The notes: a model not told the origin generated them from the sequence alone. A stretch of 64,000 nt of DNA from CAZLQF01 sp964561545 (GCA_964561545.1 CAZLQF010000003.1:77836-141835), one strand, 5' to 3'. Counted from the stretch's first letter, positions 47,678 through 57,239 are shown. Program-made: numbers and translations.

Positions 47678-48649
47678 ATGATTGTAGTTACAGGAGCGGC
47701 AGGATTTATTGGAAGTTGTCTTGTTGGCAAGCTTAACCAGCAGGGATTTTACGATATAGTCCTGGTTGATGAGTTCAGCAATTCGAAAAAAAACAAGAAC
47801 CTCGAAAACAAGACGTATACCCAAAAGGTAGCCAGGACCGATTTTTTTGATTGGCTCAAGGAGCATGAAAAACTTGTCCAGTTCATCTTTCATTTAGGGG
47901 CAAGAACGGATACAGCAGAGTTTAGGGAGGAAATTTTCCGGGAGCTGAATCTGGATTTCTCCAAAAAAGTATGGGAAGCCTGTATTCAGTATGGGTTGCC
48001 GCTGGTTTATGCTTCATCCGGAGCCACTTATGGATTGGGCGAACAAGGTTATTCTGATGATCATCAGCAAATTCCCCTTTTGGAGCCCCTCAATCAATAT
48101 GGCGTTTCTAAAAATGAGTTTGATAAATGGGCCTTGAACCAAAGCCGACAGCCTTATTACTGGATAGGACTTAAGTTTTTCAATGTCTACGGCCCTAACG
48201 AATACCATAAAGATCGCATGGCTTCAGTGGTTTACCATGCCTATCACCAAGTTAAAGAGCAGGGGATGATCAAGCTTTTTCGCTCCCACCATCCCGATTA
48301 TAAAGATGGCGAGCAAAAAAGGGACTTCATCTATGTAAAAGATGTCGTAGAAGTCATGCATTACTTAATGCACCACCGGATGCGTAAAAATTCCGGGATT
48401 TACAACCTTGGTACCGGAGAAGCCAAGACGTTCCTTCATTTGGCAAGAAGCATCTTTGAGGTATTGGGGCTCGAGGAGAACATTACGTTTATTGATACGC
48501 CTGAGGACATTCGCGACAAGTACCAATACTTTACCCAGGCAAAGATGGAAAAACTGCACTCAATAGGGTACGATCAGCAGTTTTACTCATTGAAAGAAGG
48601 AATTAGAGATTACGTGCAAAATTATCTTGAACAAGGGGAACATTATTGA
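47678..48649 (+). CDS. hldD: ADP-L-glycero-D-manno-heptose-6-epimerase-like protein
   Basis: Extended SDR of 323 residues related to HldD/RfaD, which epimerises ADP-heptose for LPS core. The N-terminus IVVTGAAGFIGSCLVGKL, LVDEFSNSKKN and the FHLGARTDTAEF motif are typical of HldD. YASSGATYGLGEQGYSDD, NQYGVSKNEFDKWAL and FNVYGPNEYHKDRMASV are also present, giving the Ser-Tyr-Lys catalytic set. Neither hldE nor gmhA is adjacent. It starts a new plus-strand region and lies 236 bp before moxR. Confidence 0.85.
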   Translation: MIVVTGAAGFIGSCLVGKLNQQGFYDIVLVDEFSNSKKNKNLENKTYTQKVARTDFFDWLKEHEKLVQFIFHLGARTDTAEFREEIFRELNLDFSKKVWEACIQYGLPLVYASSGATYGLGEQGYSDDHQQIPLLEPLNQYGVSKNEFDKWALNQSRQPYYWIGLKFFNVYGPNEYHKDRMASVVYHAYHQVKEQGMIKLFRSHHPDYKDGEQKRDFIYVKDVVEVMHYLMHHRMRKNSGIYNLGTGEAKTFLHLARSIFEVLGLEENITFIDTPEDIRDKYQYFTQAKMEKLHSIGYDQQFYSLKEGIRDYVQNYLEQGEHY

Positions 48650-48885
48650 TGGTCTTAATTTGCTAACGCCTGACCTCTATTGCATTTGTTAAGGAGTAAG
48701 TTTTATACAGTAGCGTCATTTATGAACAAAGAACATTGAACATTTCAACCATAGCAGGCCTATGCAATCAATAGGACAACCACTAAATGAAGTTTGAGGT
48801 TGATGCTCATTGCTTTTTGAAAATTTTTAATTGGACATGGTAGGCATAAAATTTGTTAACCCTTTCGAACAAAAATTCAAACACC

Positions 48886-49911
48886 ATGGAAACACCACAG
48901 GGTACAACAGAAGTAGCCCAAGAACAAGTAGACATCAAGCAGATCAACGAAAGGATCCACCAGGAAAGCGCATTTGTTGAGCTGCTTTACAATGAGATCG
49001 GTAAGGAAATTGTAGGCCAGAAATACATGCTCGAACGATTATTGATCGGGCTTTTGTCCAGCGGCCATATACTGCTTGAAGGCGTTCCGGGGCTTGCCAA
49101 AACATTGGCCATTAAATCACTGGCTTCCGCCATTAATGCAAACTTTAGTCGGATCCAGTTTACGCCTGATCTTCTTCCGGCCGATTTGCTGGGGACGATG
49201 ATCTACAATCAATCTAAAAACGAGTTTGTTATCCGTAAAGGACCCATTTTTGCCAATTTCATTCTGGCCGATGAGATCAACCGTGCACCAGCTAAAGTAC
49301 AAAGTGCCTTGCTGCAGGCCATGCAAGAACGGGAAGTTTCCATTGGGGATGAAACCTTTAAACTTGAGGAGCCCTTTCTTGTGTTGGCTACCCAAAATCC
49401 CATCGAACAGGAAGGTACCTATCCATTACCCGAGGCGCAGGTGGACCGTTTCATGCTGAAAGTGGTTATTGATTACCCGGAGAAAGAAGAAGAAAGGCTC
49501 ATCATGCGTCAGAATATCAATCAAACCGTCCAGACGATTAATGCCGCCATTGATACGGCTCAAATTACAAGGGCTCGAGATGCGGTCCGGGAAGTTTATA
49601 TGGATGAAAAGATTGAGCAATACATCCTGGACATTGTTTTTGCTACACGCCAACCTGAGCAATACAAGCTTGACAATTTGGCCCCGCTTGTAAGCTTTGG
49701 TGCTTCGCCAAGGGCGTCCATCAACATTGGATTGGCATCAAGGGCTTATGCATTTATTAAACGAAGGGGCTATGTGATTCCTGAGGATGTAAGGGCAGTA
49801 TGCCATGATGTGATGCGTCACCGTATTGGCGTATCCTACGAAGCAGAAGCCGAGAATTATACAACCGAAAACCTGATCTCGGAAATCCTGAACAATATTG
49901 AAGTACCCTAA
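48886..49911 (+). CDS. MoxR family AAA+ ATPase
   Basis: Cytosolic AAA+ ATPase of the MoxR/RavA class, thought to act as chaperone for a VWA-domain complex. Walker A LLEGVPGLAKTLA, Walker B NFILADEINRAPAKVQSALLQAM and the arginine-finger region TQNPIEQEGTYPLPEAQVDRF are intact. I set the start at the ATG 48886 (METPQGTTE), giving 341 residues. The upstream TTG at 48853 is less likely. The DUF58 and BatD-like genes follow at 59 bp and then 3 bp, so this is a partial aerotolerance-type operon. Confidence 0.88.
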   Translation: METPQGTTEVAQEQVDIKQINERIHQESAFVELLYNEIGKEIVGQKYMLERLLIGLLSSGHILLEGVPGLAKTLAIKSLASAINANFSRIQFTPDLLPADLLGTMIYNQSKNEFVIRKGPIFANFILADEINRAPAKVQSALLQAMQEREVSIGDETFKLEEPFLVLATQNPIEQEGTYPLPEAQVDRFMLKVVIDYPEKEEERLIMRQNINQTVQTINAAIDTAQITRARDAVREVYMDEKIEQYILDIVFATRQPEQYKLDNLAPLVSFGASPRASINIGLASRAYAFIKRRGYVIPEDVRAVCHDVMRHRIGVSYEAEAENYTTENLISEILNNIEVP

Positions 49912-49970
49912 ACTTGATTGCTGTTTAAAACAAGGAGCAACAAGGAACTTTCACCGAACCAACAATTCCA

Positions 49971-50846
49971 ATGGAAACCGCAGAATTACTGAAGAAGGTT
50001 AGGAAAATCGAGATCAAAACAAGGGGCCTTAGCAACAACCTTTTTTCCGGTGAATACCATAGTGCTTTTAAAGGTCGAGGTATGTCCTTTGCCGAAGTCA
50101 GGGAATACCAATATGGCGATGATGTGCGCAACATTGACTGGAATGTGACCGCTCGTTTTAGTAGCCCTTATGTCAAAGTGTTTGAGGAAGAGCGGGAGCT
50201 TACCATGATGCTTTTAATTGATGTTAGCAAATCAGATTTCTTCGGCACCGGCAAACAAACCAAAAATGAGACCATGGCAGAGATTGCCGCTATTCTCTCT
50301 TTTTCTGCCATCACCAATAATGATAAAGTAGGCGTTATCTTTTTCAGTGACCAAGTGGAGCAATTCATCCCACCCAAAAAAGGCAAAAGGCATATTCTCC
50401 GTATAATCAGGGAATTGATCGATTTTAAACCACAGCGCCAACAAACCAACATTGGTGAAGCCCTTCGCTACCTGAACAACATGATGAAAAAGCGCACCAT
50501 TGCTTTTTTAATGTCAGATTTCATTGATCATAATTACCAGAATCCTGTAACCATTGCCTCCAAAAGGCATGATCTCGCAGGCATCCATCTGCACGATCCC
50601 CGGGAAACTGAATTACCTAATATTGGCTTGGTTCGGTTAACCGATGCCGAAACAGGCCAAACCCGGTGGATTGATACGAGCAGAAAAAAGGTTCGGCAGC
50701 AATACAAGGAATGGTACCAGGTCAAAAAGCAATTTGCCAAAAATACCTTCCGTAAGAGCGGAGCCGATTGGGTCGACATCGACACGACCCAGCCTTACGT
50801 TAATACACTGTTGAACTTCTTCAAACGAAGGGAAAAAAGGCATTGA
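49971..50846 (+). CDS. DUF58 domain-containing protein
   Basis: 291-residue cytosolic DUF58 protein, the usual partner of MoxR ATPases. It contains the diagnostic YHSAFKGRGMSFAEVREYQYGDDVRNIDW (quoted in part; about residues 27-55) and a degenerate VWA-like domain with MMLLIDVSKSDFFG and IAFLMSDFIDHN. No membrane segment is visible. It is 59 bp after moxR and only 3 bp before the BatD-like gene, so it is translationally linked to both. Confidence 0.9.
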   Translation: METAELLKKVRKIEIKTRGLSNNLFSGEYHSAFKGRGMSFAEVREYQYGDDVRNIDWNVTARFSSPYVKVFEEERELTMMLLIDVSKSDFFGTGKQTKNETMAEIAAILSFSAITNNDKVGVIFFSDQVEQFIPPKKGKRHILRIIRELIDFKPQRQQTNIGEALRYLNNMMKKRTIAFLMSDFIDHNYQNPVTIASKRHDLAGIHLHDPRETELPNIGLVRLTDAETGQTRWIDTSRKKVRQQYKEWYQVKKQFAKNTFRKSGADWVDIDTTQPYVNTLLNFFKRREKRH

Positions 50847-50849
50847 TTA

Positions 50850-51809
50850 ATGTTCCTATTGTTATCCAGGCTTCTTGGTCTATTGATGGCCATCGTTGTT
50901 GTAGGTGCTTTTCCTATAAATGGCAATGCCCAAGCCTTTCAAATCAAAACCGATATTGACCAACGGAAGATTTTATTGGGCGACCCCATTGAATACCAAC
51001 TCGAGGTTACCCATGATAAGCAGCTGGATGTTTCCTGGCCCCAACTGAACGACAGCCTTGGATCGATGGAAGTGCTGGAATACAATCCAGCAGATACCAT
51101 TGATGAAGATGGCCAGCAAGTAACCATAGCGCAAAAACTCAAAATCACCGCTTTTGAACCAGGCCAATACATGCTCCCAAGCCAACAATTCCGATTCTAT
51201 GAAAAACGGGATACAACCCTGCAGCGTATCAATACCGATACCTTTATGGTTACGGTTAATGCCATGAAGGTAGATACGGCTTCCAGCCCTAAGCCCATTA
51301 AAGAGGTGGTTGATATTCCGTATACTTTTAAGGAGCTAGCGCCTTACTTATTAGGAGGACTTGGCGTCATCCTGGTAGCCATTTTAATTTGGTGGCTGAT
51401 CAAAAAGCGCAAGCAAAAGCCATCAACACCCAAGCCGGCCAAACCCAACAAACCACCTTACCAATTAGCCATGGAGCAACTAAGGGCCTTGAAGCAAGAA
51501 AACCTATGGCAAAAAGGTGAAGTTAAAGAATACCACGACCGCTTAACCGATATTGTCCGGGAATTCCTTGAAAATCAATACAGCATCAGTGCCCTTGAAT
51601 ATACTACGGACCAGATCATGGATAACCTGCAATACACCAACATATCCACTGACCAAAAGGGGCAATTAAAGGAAATTTTTGAACTTGCCGATCTTGCTAA
51701 ATTTGCTAAACTTCAGCCCAATGCTGAACAAAACGAACGATCTATGGAAGTGGCCATGGAATTCTTAATGGACGTGCAAAGACAAGTTTTGGAACAGGAT
51801 TCAAGCTAA
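50850..51809 (+). CDS. BatD-like membrane protein
   Basis: A 319-residue envelope protein. The N-terminal signal (LLGLLMAIVVVGAFPINGNAQ) is followed by a BatD-like beta-rich extracytoplasmic domain (LLGDPIEYQLEVTHD, FEPGQYMLPSQQFRF). A single membrane helix near residue 170 (APYLLGGLGVILVAILIWWL) and a cytoplasmic helical tail complete it. It is the last gene in the cluster. In most Bacteroidota the VWA genes batA and batB, plus TPR genes, follow, but here there is no gene for about 950 bp. Family assignment is by architecture. Confidence 0.65.
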   Translation: MFLLLSRLLGLLMAIVVVGAFPINGNAQAFQIKTDIDQRKILLGDPIEYQLEVTHDKQLDVSWPQLNDSLGSMEVLEYNPADTIDEDGQQVTIAQKLKITAFEPGQYMLPSQQFRFYEKRDTTLQRINTDTFMVTVNAMKVDTASSPKPIKEVVDIPYTFKELAPYLLGGLGVILVAILIWWLIKKRKQKPSTPKPAKPNKPPYQLAMEQLRALKQENLWQKGEVKEYHDRLTDIVREFLENQYSISALEYTTDQIMDNLQYTNISTDQKGQLKEIFELADLAKFAKLQPNAEQNERSMEVAMEFLMDVQRQVLEQDSS

Positions 51810-52757
51810 GCAAATAGCTACCGACCCATATACAACTACTGGTTAATTTAAAGCAAGAACCCAGCATTCTTAAAGTGCCTTCGAGGATTCATGCAAAGAT
51901 GCTTGCCTTACCTATCAAATAGGCTTCTCTGAAATTGGTATTTGTGATGCCCTTAGCCATTTTAAATTAAAGGTAAGCGATGTTATGGCTTCTTGAACAG
52001 GGAATTCGATCAACCTCTGATTCGGAGGATTGGTTTGATGGCAATTGTGAAAATTTAATGGATTGGCATTTATTACATTTCAATGACATAAGTAAGACGA
52101 TTTACTAAAGTAAAAGTGAGCTTACCCATAGGAAAAGCAATTAAGTTGGGGCTCGCGGATTGAGAAGTATTGGATTTTGTTACCTTACCCAATCCATTTT
52201 CCAACCATCCTGGGGTAAATTAAGGATTTAAGATTAGAACCGATGCTTTTCAGAGAAAAAACGTAGGAGATTTCGTTTAATTGGAGGTAAAACAAAAAAT
52301 TGAGGTGTTGGGAAAACAAAGCTTGGATTTACCTGGTAAAAATTAAGATATTGTATCGGCTTATAAAAGCCAAGTAGACAGTGATTATGGAAACATTAAT
52401 GGGGTGGCATTATTTCCATCCTGAATTTGGTTTTGTCAGATTTGAATTGGCCTTCCTAATGAAAGTTATGTTGAGGTGGCTTTGCGGAAAGTAAATTTTA
52501 GATCCGTCAAGTTTTATTGCAAGTTTACATACAATCCCTTTAAATCGATAGCCGAATTGTATGCGCTGTTAAATGCCAATTTCGCTAACATCATTTTTAT
52601 TAATGGCAAATTGGTTTATTTAAATTTGATTTTGTGACCCTTAAAACTTGAAAAAATCCATTTTTGATCATTAAATAGAAGCTTTTTTGGTTGAATTGAT
52701 AAGAATGGTATTCGTTCTCGTGTCTTTTACCTAATTAGCTGAAATAACCCAAAATCT
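51810..52757. other. Long gene-free interval after the MoxR/DUF58/BatD-like cluster
   Basis: 948 bp with no ORF I can support and frequent stops in all frames. I looked for remains of batA/batB VWA sequence (DxSxS motifs) and saw none. No tRNA, terminator hairpin or repeat was recognised. It could be eroded coding DNA or a regulatory region of the MFS gene that follows. Confidence 0.5.
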
Positions 52758-54059
52758 TTGAGTAACCGAATTAATGATAAAAACCGCTACCACCACTGGC
52801 TTTTTATGGCTGGCCTCATGCTGGCAGGGGAGAGCATTTACATGCTGCCCTATATGCGCAAAACCTTCCAAACCAGCATGGAGGAAGTTTTTGAGGTTTC
52901 AAGTACCGAAATAGGCTTGCTGAACACCATGTTCGGGATCCTGGCTGTCATCTCCTATTTCTCGAGCGGTTGGCTGGCCGATCGTTTTTCAGCTCGCAAA
53001 CTTTTGACCTTTTCTTTGGTAGCTACCAGCATCGGTGGCTTCTTCATGCTCACATTACCATCCTATCTTCTACTCTTGACCATCCATGCATTTTGGGGCA
53101 TTACTTCCATTCTTACTTTTTGGGCAGCATTGATCAAGGCTACCCGAGGATGGGGACGTCCTGATAATCAAGGTACCAGCTTTGGATTGCTGGATGCTGG
53201 AAGGGGAGCAGTGGCTGCAGTTTTAGCTTCTTTAGCAACCACTTTATTTGCTTACACCGATTCTACCCAGGAAGGACTTCAGGGTGTGCTTTTAGTTTAT
53301 TCTACGGCACCCTTACTGTCGGGTTTGATCATTTGGTGGGTGGTGCCGGAAAATTTGTACAAAGAATATCAAGGATCGATCAACAAAGATGATCAATACA
53401 AACCGGTCAAGGGAGCGCACTGGTACCGGTTTAAGCGGGCATTTGAAAAACCAGAGGTCTGGCTGCTGGCGCTGATTATTTTCTGTTCCTACATATTGTA
53501 TTTGGGAACTTTTGACCTACCGGCATTTGCAGAAAAAAGTCATGATCAAACCAAAACTTTTGGAGCTGTGCTGGGGTCCATTCGCGATTGGATGCGCCCC
53601 ATTGCAGCTTTGGGAGCTGGCCTTTTAGCAGATAAAATAAGGCCATCTAAGACGGTTGGTGGTGTTTTTGCTGTGTTGATCTTAACCTTTGGCTCCCTTT
53701 TCTTGGTTAATCCTTCCTTTGGAGGCCTTGGAATCCTATGGACTCAGGTCATCCTGGCCGGCCTGGCTGTATTTGCTTTGCGAGGCGTTTATTTTGCTAT
53801 GCTTGAGGAAATTGGTATTCCCTATACGCTAACGGGAACCACCGTTGGTATTGTCTCGTTTGTTGGATTTACGCCCGATATATTCGGCCACTTGCTTTCA
53901 GGTTGGTTTGTAGATACTTATGATGGAACCATGGGTTACCACTATTATTTTGCTTTTCTGGCATGCATAGCAGCGCTTGGCCTATTCGCTACTTGGGCCA
54001 TTCGTTTAAGGTCTGCTTCAAAATCGGTAATAAAAGAACGGTCCAATAATGGATCGTGA
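52758..54059 (+). CDS. MFS transporter (OPA-like)
   Basis: A 433-residue, 12-helix inner-membrane carrier resembling the organophosphate:phosphate antiporter group of the MFS. The N-terminus HHWLFMAGLMLAGESIYMLPYMRKTFQ and the loop between helices 2 and 3 (GWLADRFSARKLL) fit the family. So do GRGAVAAVLASLATTLF and IGIPYTLTGTTVGIVSFVG. The start is TTG at 52758, with no in-frame ATG at the N-terminus. The substrate is unknown. It is preceded by the long gene-free stretch. Confidence 0.8.
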   Translation: MSNRINDKNRYHHWLFMAGLMLAGESIYMLPYMRKTFQTSMEEVFEVSSTEIGLLNTMFGILAVISYFSSGWLADRFSARKLLTFSLVATSIGGFFMLTLPSYLLLLTIHAFWGITSILTFWAALIKATRGWGRPDNQGTSFGLLDAGRGAVAAVLASLATTLFAYTDSTQEGLQGVLLVYSTAPLLSGLIIWWVVPENLYKEYQGSINKDDQYKPVKGAHWYRFKRAFEKPEVWLLALIIFCSYILYLGTFDLPAFAEKSHDQTKTFGAVLGSIRDWMRPIAALGAGLLADKIRPSKTVGGVFAVLILTFGSLFLVNPSFGGLGILWTQVILAGLAVFALRGVYFAMLEEIGIPYTLTGTTVGIVSFVGFTPDIFGHLLSGWFVDTYDGTMGYHYYFAFLACIAALGLFATWAIRLRSASKSVIKERSNNGS

Positions 54060-54097
54060 CATAAAATCTTTCATTAAGAATTATGCTGATTGGTTGT

Positions 54098-54550
54098 TCA
54101 AGCATTGGCATTGTCGGATGGCCGAGGGTACAATAGCAATCCTATAACTGCTGATAGGCATGAAATGAGGTTCCCATACCAAGGAGGGTCTCCTGGTGTT
54201 TTCATGGCAACTGAAAGGGTAGCCCATAAATTAGGGATGTAAAATAGCAAAATAATCAGTGGCAGGGTGATTAAAGCCCATTGCTGGTCTTTCCAAAAAG
54301 GCTTGATGATAAGCGCAGTTATAATAAAGGCCATGGCAATCCAGCCACCGCCTGCTACTCGCATCAGGGCAAGAATGAGTACCTGAATGTTGGATCCTAA
54401 TTCCGACCAGCTTTGCGCAAGCGCAGCATCATGGTAAGGCATAAAAGAAGACTTGACAAGGTACGTAATGCCAAGCACTAAACTTGCTAAGGCCGTAATC
54501 CCATAAGCCAAAGCTGCCAAATTTTTTCTGAGTTTAGCTGTTGGTCTCAT
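54098..54550 (-). CDS. Small membrane protein, unknown function
   Basis: I do not recognise a family. With the ATG at 54550 (MRPTAKLRKNL) the product is 150 residues and overlaps the upstream gene by 17 bp. A longer frame starts at 54589 but adds a Pro- and Lys-rich head. Four hydrophobic segments are seen (LAALAYGITALASLVLGITYL, IQVLILALMRVAGGGWIAMAF, WALITLPLIILLFYIPNL and LISCLSAVIGLLLYP). This is a four-helix membrane protein, probably co-expressed with the NTF2-like gene. Confidence 0.6.
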   Translation of the reverse strand: MRPTAKLRKNLAALAYGITALASLVLGITYLVKSSFMPYHDAALAQSWSELGSNIQVLILALMRVAGGGWIAMAFIITALIIKPFWKDQQWALITLPLIILLFYIPNLWATLSVAMKTPGDPPWYGNLISCLSAVIGLLLYPRPSDNANA

Positions 54551-54998
54551 CAGTAATTGGTTTAGCACCGGCTTCTTGATAGCCGGCATTGCCTAATCGG
54601 TTCAAGGTTTTTTCCAATAATTGAGTGTCCAAGCGGGCATATAAGGCTTCTAGCTTTCCCCATCTTAATTTCAGGTAATGGATTCCGTGATTTTCATAAG
54701 GCACCCCATCTACCGCATAGCCTTCATCCTTCCAAATAATGGCCACGCGGGTATTCCAGGGCATTCCGGAAACAATAACATCATAAAGCCGGAATTGTAG
54801 GTCAGGAAAAAGCCGGAAGAGCCGATTAAGCCAAGTTTCAAAAGCGGCTTTCGTGTGTCTTTCTCCACCTAAGGCATGGTCCCCGGCAAAATGATGGTAT
54901 AGGTGATCGCTGGATAATTTCAATAGCGGATTGATATTTTGACGGGAAAGCTGTTGAAAGGCCCAGCGGCTCAGCTTTTTTACGAAAAAATGATACAT
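54534..54998 (-). CDS. SnoaL/NTF2-like protein
   Basis: A 154-residue protein of the NTF2-like cone fold (SnoaL-like polyketide-cyclase type). Segments NPLLKLSSDHLYHHFAGDHALGG, AFETWLNRLFRLFPDLQFRL, WNTRVAIIWKDEGY and PYENHGIHYLKLRWGKLEAL have the expected helix-strand order. Members bind small hydrophobic ligands or act as isomerases, and none can be assigned here. It overlaps the small membrane protein gene downstream, and this two-gene unit is convergent with the MFS gene. Confidence 0.7.
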   Translation of the reverse strand: MYHFFVKKLSRWAFQQLSRQNINPLLKLSSDHLYHHFAGDHALGGERHTKAAFETWLNRLFRLFPDLQFRLYDVIVSGMPWNTRVAIIWKDEGYAVDGVPYENHGIHYLKLRWGKLEALYARLDTQLLEKTLNRLGNAGYQEAGAKPITDETNS

Positions 54999-55136
54999 GG
55001 GAACCGGAATTTAGCGGTTATGCCAAGTGTTTAAATACCTTGTACCAATATGTGACTCGAATATAAAAAATGTCCTTTAAGTCCGGTTTGATTCTTAGCA
55101 AATCCTTTAATTTGACCTTAAAATACTAAGCTTAGG

Positions 55137-55883
55137 ATGGCTAAGGGAAAAGTTCGTTACCAAAAACACATGAAGTTAGGATGGGCTCGGTGGCTGCTCT
55201 TTCTTATTGGTAAGCCGATCAAAGTAAAAGAAAGTGTTCTTCATACCACCCCCTGGTTGACACGGGGCATGATTGCCGTCATTAGTTTGCTCTCCATCTT
55301 TGCCTGGTTTGGGGGTGAAGGGGAAATAATGTTCAATGCCCTGGCCTTTTACCCTGATGCTTCGGGTCCGCAGTGGTACGTTGGTATGGTGGGTTGTGCT
55401 TTTCTTCATGCAGGATGGGCCCATTTAGTGGGGAATATGTATTTCCTTTGGTTATTTGGCCGGAATGTGGAATGCCGCTTTGGGCGGAGAAGAATGGTCG
55501 GTCTGTTTCTAATTGCTACGGCTTTGGGGGCTTATTTCCATGGATTGCTGGCTGATGCGCCTTTGGTTGGCGCCAGTGGTGGTATATTTGGCATTTTGGT
55601 TATTTATGCCATGCTATTCCCCAAATCCCGTATTCTCTGGGTCCCCTTCTTTGGTTTTATTTTCCGGCTCATTGCCCTTCGCTCGGAAAAGATGCTGGGT
55701 AAGCGGTTTCTCCGTGAAGGGCTGCCGGTCAGGTTCTTCCTGCTTATTTACGTAGGGCTTCAGTTTTTCTTGCTCTACGAGCAGATTTATGCAGACGGCT
55801 CGGTTTCCGCCCTCGGACATTTAGGTGGAGGATTAGCTGGTTTAGTGCTCTTTGCCGGTTGGAAATTCAAGTGGTTGCCTTAA
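55137..55883 (+). CDS. Rhomboid family intramembrane serine protease
   Basis: A 248-residue integral-membrane protease. Helices begin near residue 40. The catalytic serine is Ser147 in GASGGIFG, the partner is His228 in ALGHLGGG, and the oxyanion residues are His96 and Asn100 in HLVGNMYFLWLFG. The N-terminal cytosolic part is about 40 residues and basic. It stands alone; it may cleave membrane substrates, but none is predicted. Confidence 0.9.
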   Translation: MAKGKVRYQKHMKLGWARWLLFLIGKPIKVKESVLHTTPWLTRGMIAVISLLSIFAWFGGEGEIMFNALAFYPDASGPQWYVGMVGCAFLHAGWAHLVGNMYFLWLFGRNVECRFGRRRMVGLFLIATALGAYFHGLLADAPLVGASGGIFGILVIYAMLFPKSRILWVPFFGFIFRLIALRSEKMLGKRFLREGLPVRFFLLIYVGLQFFLLYEQIYADGSVSALGHLGGGLAGLVLFAGWKFKWLP

Positions 55884-55967
55884 TTGATTTTCCCGTCCAG
55901 GATATAAGATACCAATTCAATAGACTATTACCTTTTATTTTTGAAATGACCCCTCGGAAAGGAGCTT

Positions 55968-55986
55968 TTAAACCGCAGCGGTTTAA
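55968..55986. repeat. Perfect 19-bp palindrome
   Basis: TTAAACCGC-A-GCGGTTTAA, two 9-bp arms around one A. It lies 85 bp past the rhomboid stop. It could be a terminator stem without a T-run or an operator. There is no regulator gene next to it. Confidence 0.5.
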
Positions 55987-56040
55987 CTTGATCCCGTAAT
56001 CAATATTTTTTAATGGGAGCAAAAAAACGCTTTATGAAAA

Positions 56041-56067
56041 TTCCACCCTCTTAAGCTGAGGGTGGAA
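56041..56067 (-). terminator. Terminator hairpin at the end of the PPC lipoprotein gene
   Basis: Arms TTCCACCCTC and GAGGGTGGAA form a 10-bp stem with a 7-nt loop. Read on the minus strand, a short TTTTC follows. It lies just after the lipoprotein gene, between convergent genes. Confidence 0.65.
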
Positions 56068-56093
56068 AGGGGTTTGGCAATCAATAAAGCCCC

Positions 56094-57239
56094 TTAACTC
56101 CCTGGACTTTCAAGAATCATTACCGGAAAAGTTTTAGGGTAACTATCATTATCATTGTAATCGCGGAATTCTAAAAAGTAGGTTTCACCGCCCTCGAGTG
56201 TAGTTTTGTGCGGGAGTTTTTTCCGGTTGGTTATCCGTTTGGTTTCCATGCCTGCTTTCTTAAAAATCCGAACACCACCGTCTATGTCACCGGCAGTATT
56301 GGCTTTAATAAAAACCTCTTTTTGTTGGTTTGGTGTAAGCTTCACATAATCATGATCCCCTTGAGGGAAGATGGCAATAGCGATGGTATCTCCAGTAGAG
56401 GCTGGGTGTGCCTTACTGGTTTCATTATTGGGTTCTGTTGTATCCATCTCCTTTAGGTAATCCACCTTCCATTTGATCGGATCGGTTGAGGCTGATTGGC
56501 TATTTCTATCCTGGATGCGTAGATGATAGGTCCCTTTTTCGGATATCCTAATGGCACAGGGAACCATGCAATTATTACTAAGGTCTTTAATTTTTTCGGC
56601 CAGGTCGTCTCTTCTGGCAAATTTTACCTCTAAATTAATATCGTCCGGGGATGATTTTTCCTTTAACCAAAGGTATCCTTCACCTTTCGCTTTGAATTGA
56701 AACCAATCCTGGTCGCCAACTGGGTAAACGTAACTTGTAATGGTTTTGCCTAAACTTTTCTTCTTAGCATTCTTGGCTTCATTGTTCAACTCATGGTCAT
56801 CGAATTCTTTAATAAATTGGGCTTTGATAGCAAATTGTTTAGGCGATCGGGCATTTTGGTTATTATCCTGAACTGCAAAATAAACCGTATCCTTATCGTG
56901 AAACTGGGTTGCTTCTGGTAAACGGTTCCAACCAGTATACCAATTATGCTTTTGGCTCTTCCAGGGTTGCTTATCAGCAAATTTTACTTCCAGTTTGATA
57001 TTCTCCGGTACGCCTTTGGAACCCAGTTTCAGGTAACCTTTTCCTGGAATAGTCGTTCGGTACCAATCCCGGTCATGGGTAGAATCAATTTTCATTTTGA
57101 CGGGCTTATCCAATTTGATCGGGTCAGCTTCAAGAATGGTGTCATTGGGTTCTTTACCGGGCTTATCCGGGCTGCCACATGCCATGCAGGCAAAAATCAG
57201 GAAAGCGGGGGGTAATAAGTTAGTGTTAAGGTACCTCAT
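56094..57239 (-). CDS. Lipoprotein with three PPC-like repeats
   Basis: A 381-residue exported lipoprotein. The signal (LPPAFLIFACMAC) ends in a lipobox; either of the two Cys could be modified. Three repeats, each opening with an E-P/L-N-[DN] pattern and a DxDW/DHDY core, occur near residues 30-150, 150-270 and 270-381. Examples are EPNDTILEADPIKL, ELNNEAKNAKKKSL and EPNNETSKAHPAST. They resemble pre-peptidase C-terminal (PPC) domains. No enzyme domain is present, so a binding role on the outer membrane is inferred. Confidence 0.6.
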   Translation of the reverse strand: MRYLNTNLLPPAFLIFACMACGSPDKPGKEPNDTILEADPIKLDKPVKMKIDSTHDRDWYRTTIPGKGYLKLGSKGVPENIKLEVKFADKQPWKSQKHNWYTGWNRLPEATQFHDKDTVYFAVQDNNQNARSPKQFAIKAQFIKEFDDHELNNEAKNAKKKSLGKTITSYVYPVGDQDWFQFKAKGEGYLWLKEKSSPDDINLEVKFARRDDLAEKIKDLSNNCMVPCAIRISEKGTYHLRIQDRNSQSASTDPIKWKVDYLKEMDTTEPNNETSKAHPASTGDTIAIAIFPQGDHDYVKLTPNQQKEVFIKANTAGDIDGGVRIFKKAGMETKRITNRKKLPHKTTLEGGETYFLEFRDYNDNDSYPKTFPVMILESPGS

